From Spirochaetota bacterium (GTDB taxonomy: Bacteria; Spirochaetota; GWE2-31-10; MWDO01), in assembly GCA_017998755.1 (NCBI GenBank), contig JAGOCL010000022.1:1-14380 (forward strand): a DNA stretch of 14,380 nucleotides, in the 5' to 3' direction. Below are positions 13,099-14,380 of this stretch, piece by piece. The position numbers and the translations under genes were made by a program. The notes under the pieces were generated by a model. The model worked only from the letters and a program-made list of their open reading frames with translations. It was not told the DNA's origin and searched no databases. How positions within the stretch are numbered: the stretch's first letter is position 1; each line of letters opens with the position of its first letter.

Positions 13099-14380
13099 AT
13101 GAATAAAAGTTCGAACAATATTTCAACAATCTCAATATTTTGCGTAATATCGACATTTTCTCTTTTTTTTTCTCTTATCTTTTTGAGAATAAACAGAATT
13201 ATTTACGCTATTAACGTCTTCAACCTTAAAATCGCAAATTTCGAGGATTTTATTTTTGTTTCGATAACATTAGCCCAAGATTTGTTTTTCTGCTTTCTAA
13301 TCTACCTCTTGATAAGGGCTTTAACGGGAATATCTAAAAATAAAACGCTTTTTGCGTTAACAAGCGTTATTTCGGTTATATTTTATTTGTTTATTTTTCT
13401 GTTTAACGTAGTCGATTTTATTTATTTTAAAAATTCAGGCGCTTCTATAAGCTGGAATTCCATAACTCTCGTCAAAGGTAACATTTTAAATCTTTGGGAT
13501 TCGGCTCTAATTTATCTTACTCCGGCTTTATCGTTGTCGGTAATTTTTTTCGCTATCCTGATTTGCGTTTCCGGTTACGTTTCGCTTTATTTCTTTAACA
13601 AATTTAAAAATAATTTCAGTTTTAAAGATTTTTATCTAACCAAAAAGTTAGCTTTGATAGTCATGGTAATTTCGCTATTTTTATTTTCGCAGAATTATCT
13701 GATAAGCTTAGGTTCTAAAACGCATATCAATTCTATACCGGTCTTTAACGTCGTATCCTCTTATATCTCAGGTAAAATCGCTAATAAACGCTCTCTAGAA
13801 GCCGAAGAAGTCGCTTCAAATATACCAAAAACAATAAAAAAATTCAATTTCGATTCGAGAGTTTTCCCCATATCTATTAACGATAGAAAAACGATAGAGG
13901 TTATCAAATCTAATCTGAATTCGTCAAATAGAAAATTTAATATCATATATTACCTTTCCGAATCCACGTTCGCCGGCTACTATCCTATGTACGGAGCAAA
14001 AGAGAATGTAGCTCCTTTTATGACGAGCAAGTTATCCAATGCTTTGCTGTTAAAAAATTTTTACACGACGGGCGTAAGAAGTATCAACACTTTGATCTCT
14101 TTATTGACAGGACTTGGAGGATATCCCGGATATAAGTCGCTGACTTTGATAAATCCCGAGATAAATACGCCGGCCTTAAGCTCTTTACTTAAAACTAAAG
14201 ATTACAAATCTGCGTTAATCCACGGCGGCGCCTTTTCCTTTTACAATAAATTGGCGTTTTTGAAAAACAGAGATTTTGATTTCTTAGCCGACGCTAAATA
14301 CCTCAAACAGGTCTATCCGGAAGCTAAAACGGCGAGTTGGGGAATAGACGACAGATATATGGTAAAAGAGGGGCTTAAGT
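13099..14380 (+). CDS. LtaS-like membrane sulfatase/phosphoglycerol transferase family protein (3'-truncated by window)
   Basis: The frame is open from the ATG at 13099 to the window end: 427 residues are seen and the C-terminus is missing. The N-terminal part has five predicted transmembrane segments (about residues 9-30, 50-76, 84-110, 134-166 and 184-204). An extracytoplasmic domain of the alkaline phosphatase/sulfatase superfamily follows, the layout of lipoteichoic acid synthase LtaS. Domain motifs are IIYYLSESTFAGYYPMYG (282-299, with E288 a likely metal ligand), FYTTGVRSINTLISLLTG (321-338) and WGIDDRYM (414-421). The nucleophile position looks like Ser328 rather than Thr. The Asp-His metal pair should lie past the edge. 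Likely role: moving phosphoglycerol, phosphoethanolamine or a similar group onto an envelope lipid or glycan; the substrate is not decidable. No Shine-Dalgarno precedes the ATG. Confidence 0.82.
   Translation, partial: MNKSSNNISTISIFCVISTFSLFFSLIFLRINRIIYAINVFNLKIANFEDFIFVSITLAQDLFFCFLIYLLIRALTGISKNKTLFALTSVISVIFYLFIFLFNVVDFIYFKNSGASISWNSITLVKGNILNLWDSALIYLTPALSLSVIFFAILICVSGYVSLYFFNKFKNNFSFKDFYLTKKLALIVMVISLFLFSQNYLISLGSKTHINSIPVFNVVSSYISGKIANKRSLEAEEVASNIPKTIKKFNFDSRVFPISINDRKTIEVIKSNLNSSNRKFNIIYYLSESTFAGYYPMYGAKENVAPFMTSKLSNALLLKNFYTTGVRSINTLISLLTGLGGYPGYKSLTLINPEINTPALSSLLKTKDYKSALIHGGAFSFYNKLAFLKNRDFDFLADAKYLKQVYPEAKTASWGIDDRYMVKEGLK

Overview
The window looks like part of a chromosome from an A+T-rich anaerobic or microaerobic bacterium. 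I favour a spirochaete, probably Treponema-like. The L10 protein resembles, from memory, treponemal L10 (YRGL, LFDFSKE and SKLPGK segments), and a soluble chemoreceptor fused to an iron-hydrogenase-like domain fits a motile fermentative anaerobe. This assignment is an inference and no search was run. Coding density is high and no gene-free stretch exceeds 300 bases. The longest gaps are 5446-5625 (terminator plus promoter) and 9338-9496 (divergent control region).

Minus strand, 2971 down to 1: a translation and secretion operon reads tRNA-Thr(GGT), rpmG, tRNA-Trp(CCA), secE, nusG, rplK, rplA, rplJ. It has a near-consensus sigma-70 promoter just upstream of tRNA-Thr. rplL and rpoBC would be expected beyond the left edge. 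rplA and rplJ are only 13 bases apart, so the usual L10 leader RNA cannot sit between them.

Minus strand, 5445 down to 3039: a lone class I fumarase beta-type subunit is followed by the most unusual gene here. That gene encodes a 601-residue soluble protein joining two ferredoxin-type [4Fe-4S] motifs, an [FeFe]-hydrogenase H-domain, a four-cysteine Fe-S domain and a methyl-accepting chemotaxis signalling domain. Between the two genes lie two 8-bp direct repeats, 11 bp apart, each resembling a sigma-28 -10 element.

Minus strand, 9337 down to 5522: a copper-homeostasis operon reads copA, csoR and a copZ-like chaperone, then a PfkB-family sugar/nucleoside kinase whose start overlaps the copZ stop by 4 bp. 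It ends at a strong intrinsic terminator. A GC-rich pseudo-palindrome upstream of copA is a convincing CsoR operator candidate.

Plus strand, 9438 to the right edge: glpK (glycerol kinase), then ftsY (signal recognition particle receptor) overlapping a secreted tyrosine-rich repeat protein of unknown function. Last is the 5' part of a five-helix membrane protein of the LtaS/sulfatase superfamily, cut by the window end. Good sigma-70 promoters can be read upstream of glpK, ftsY and the LtaS-like gene.
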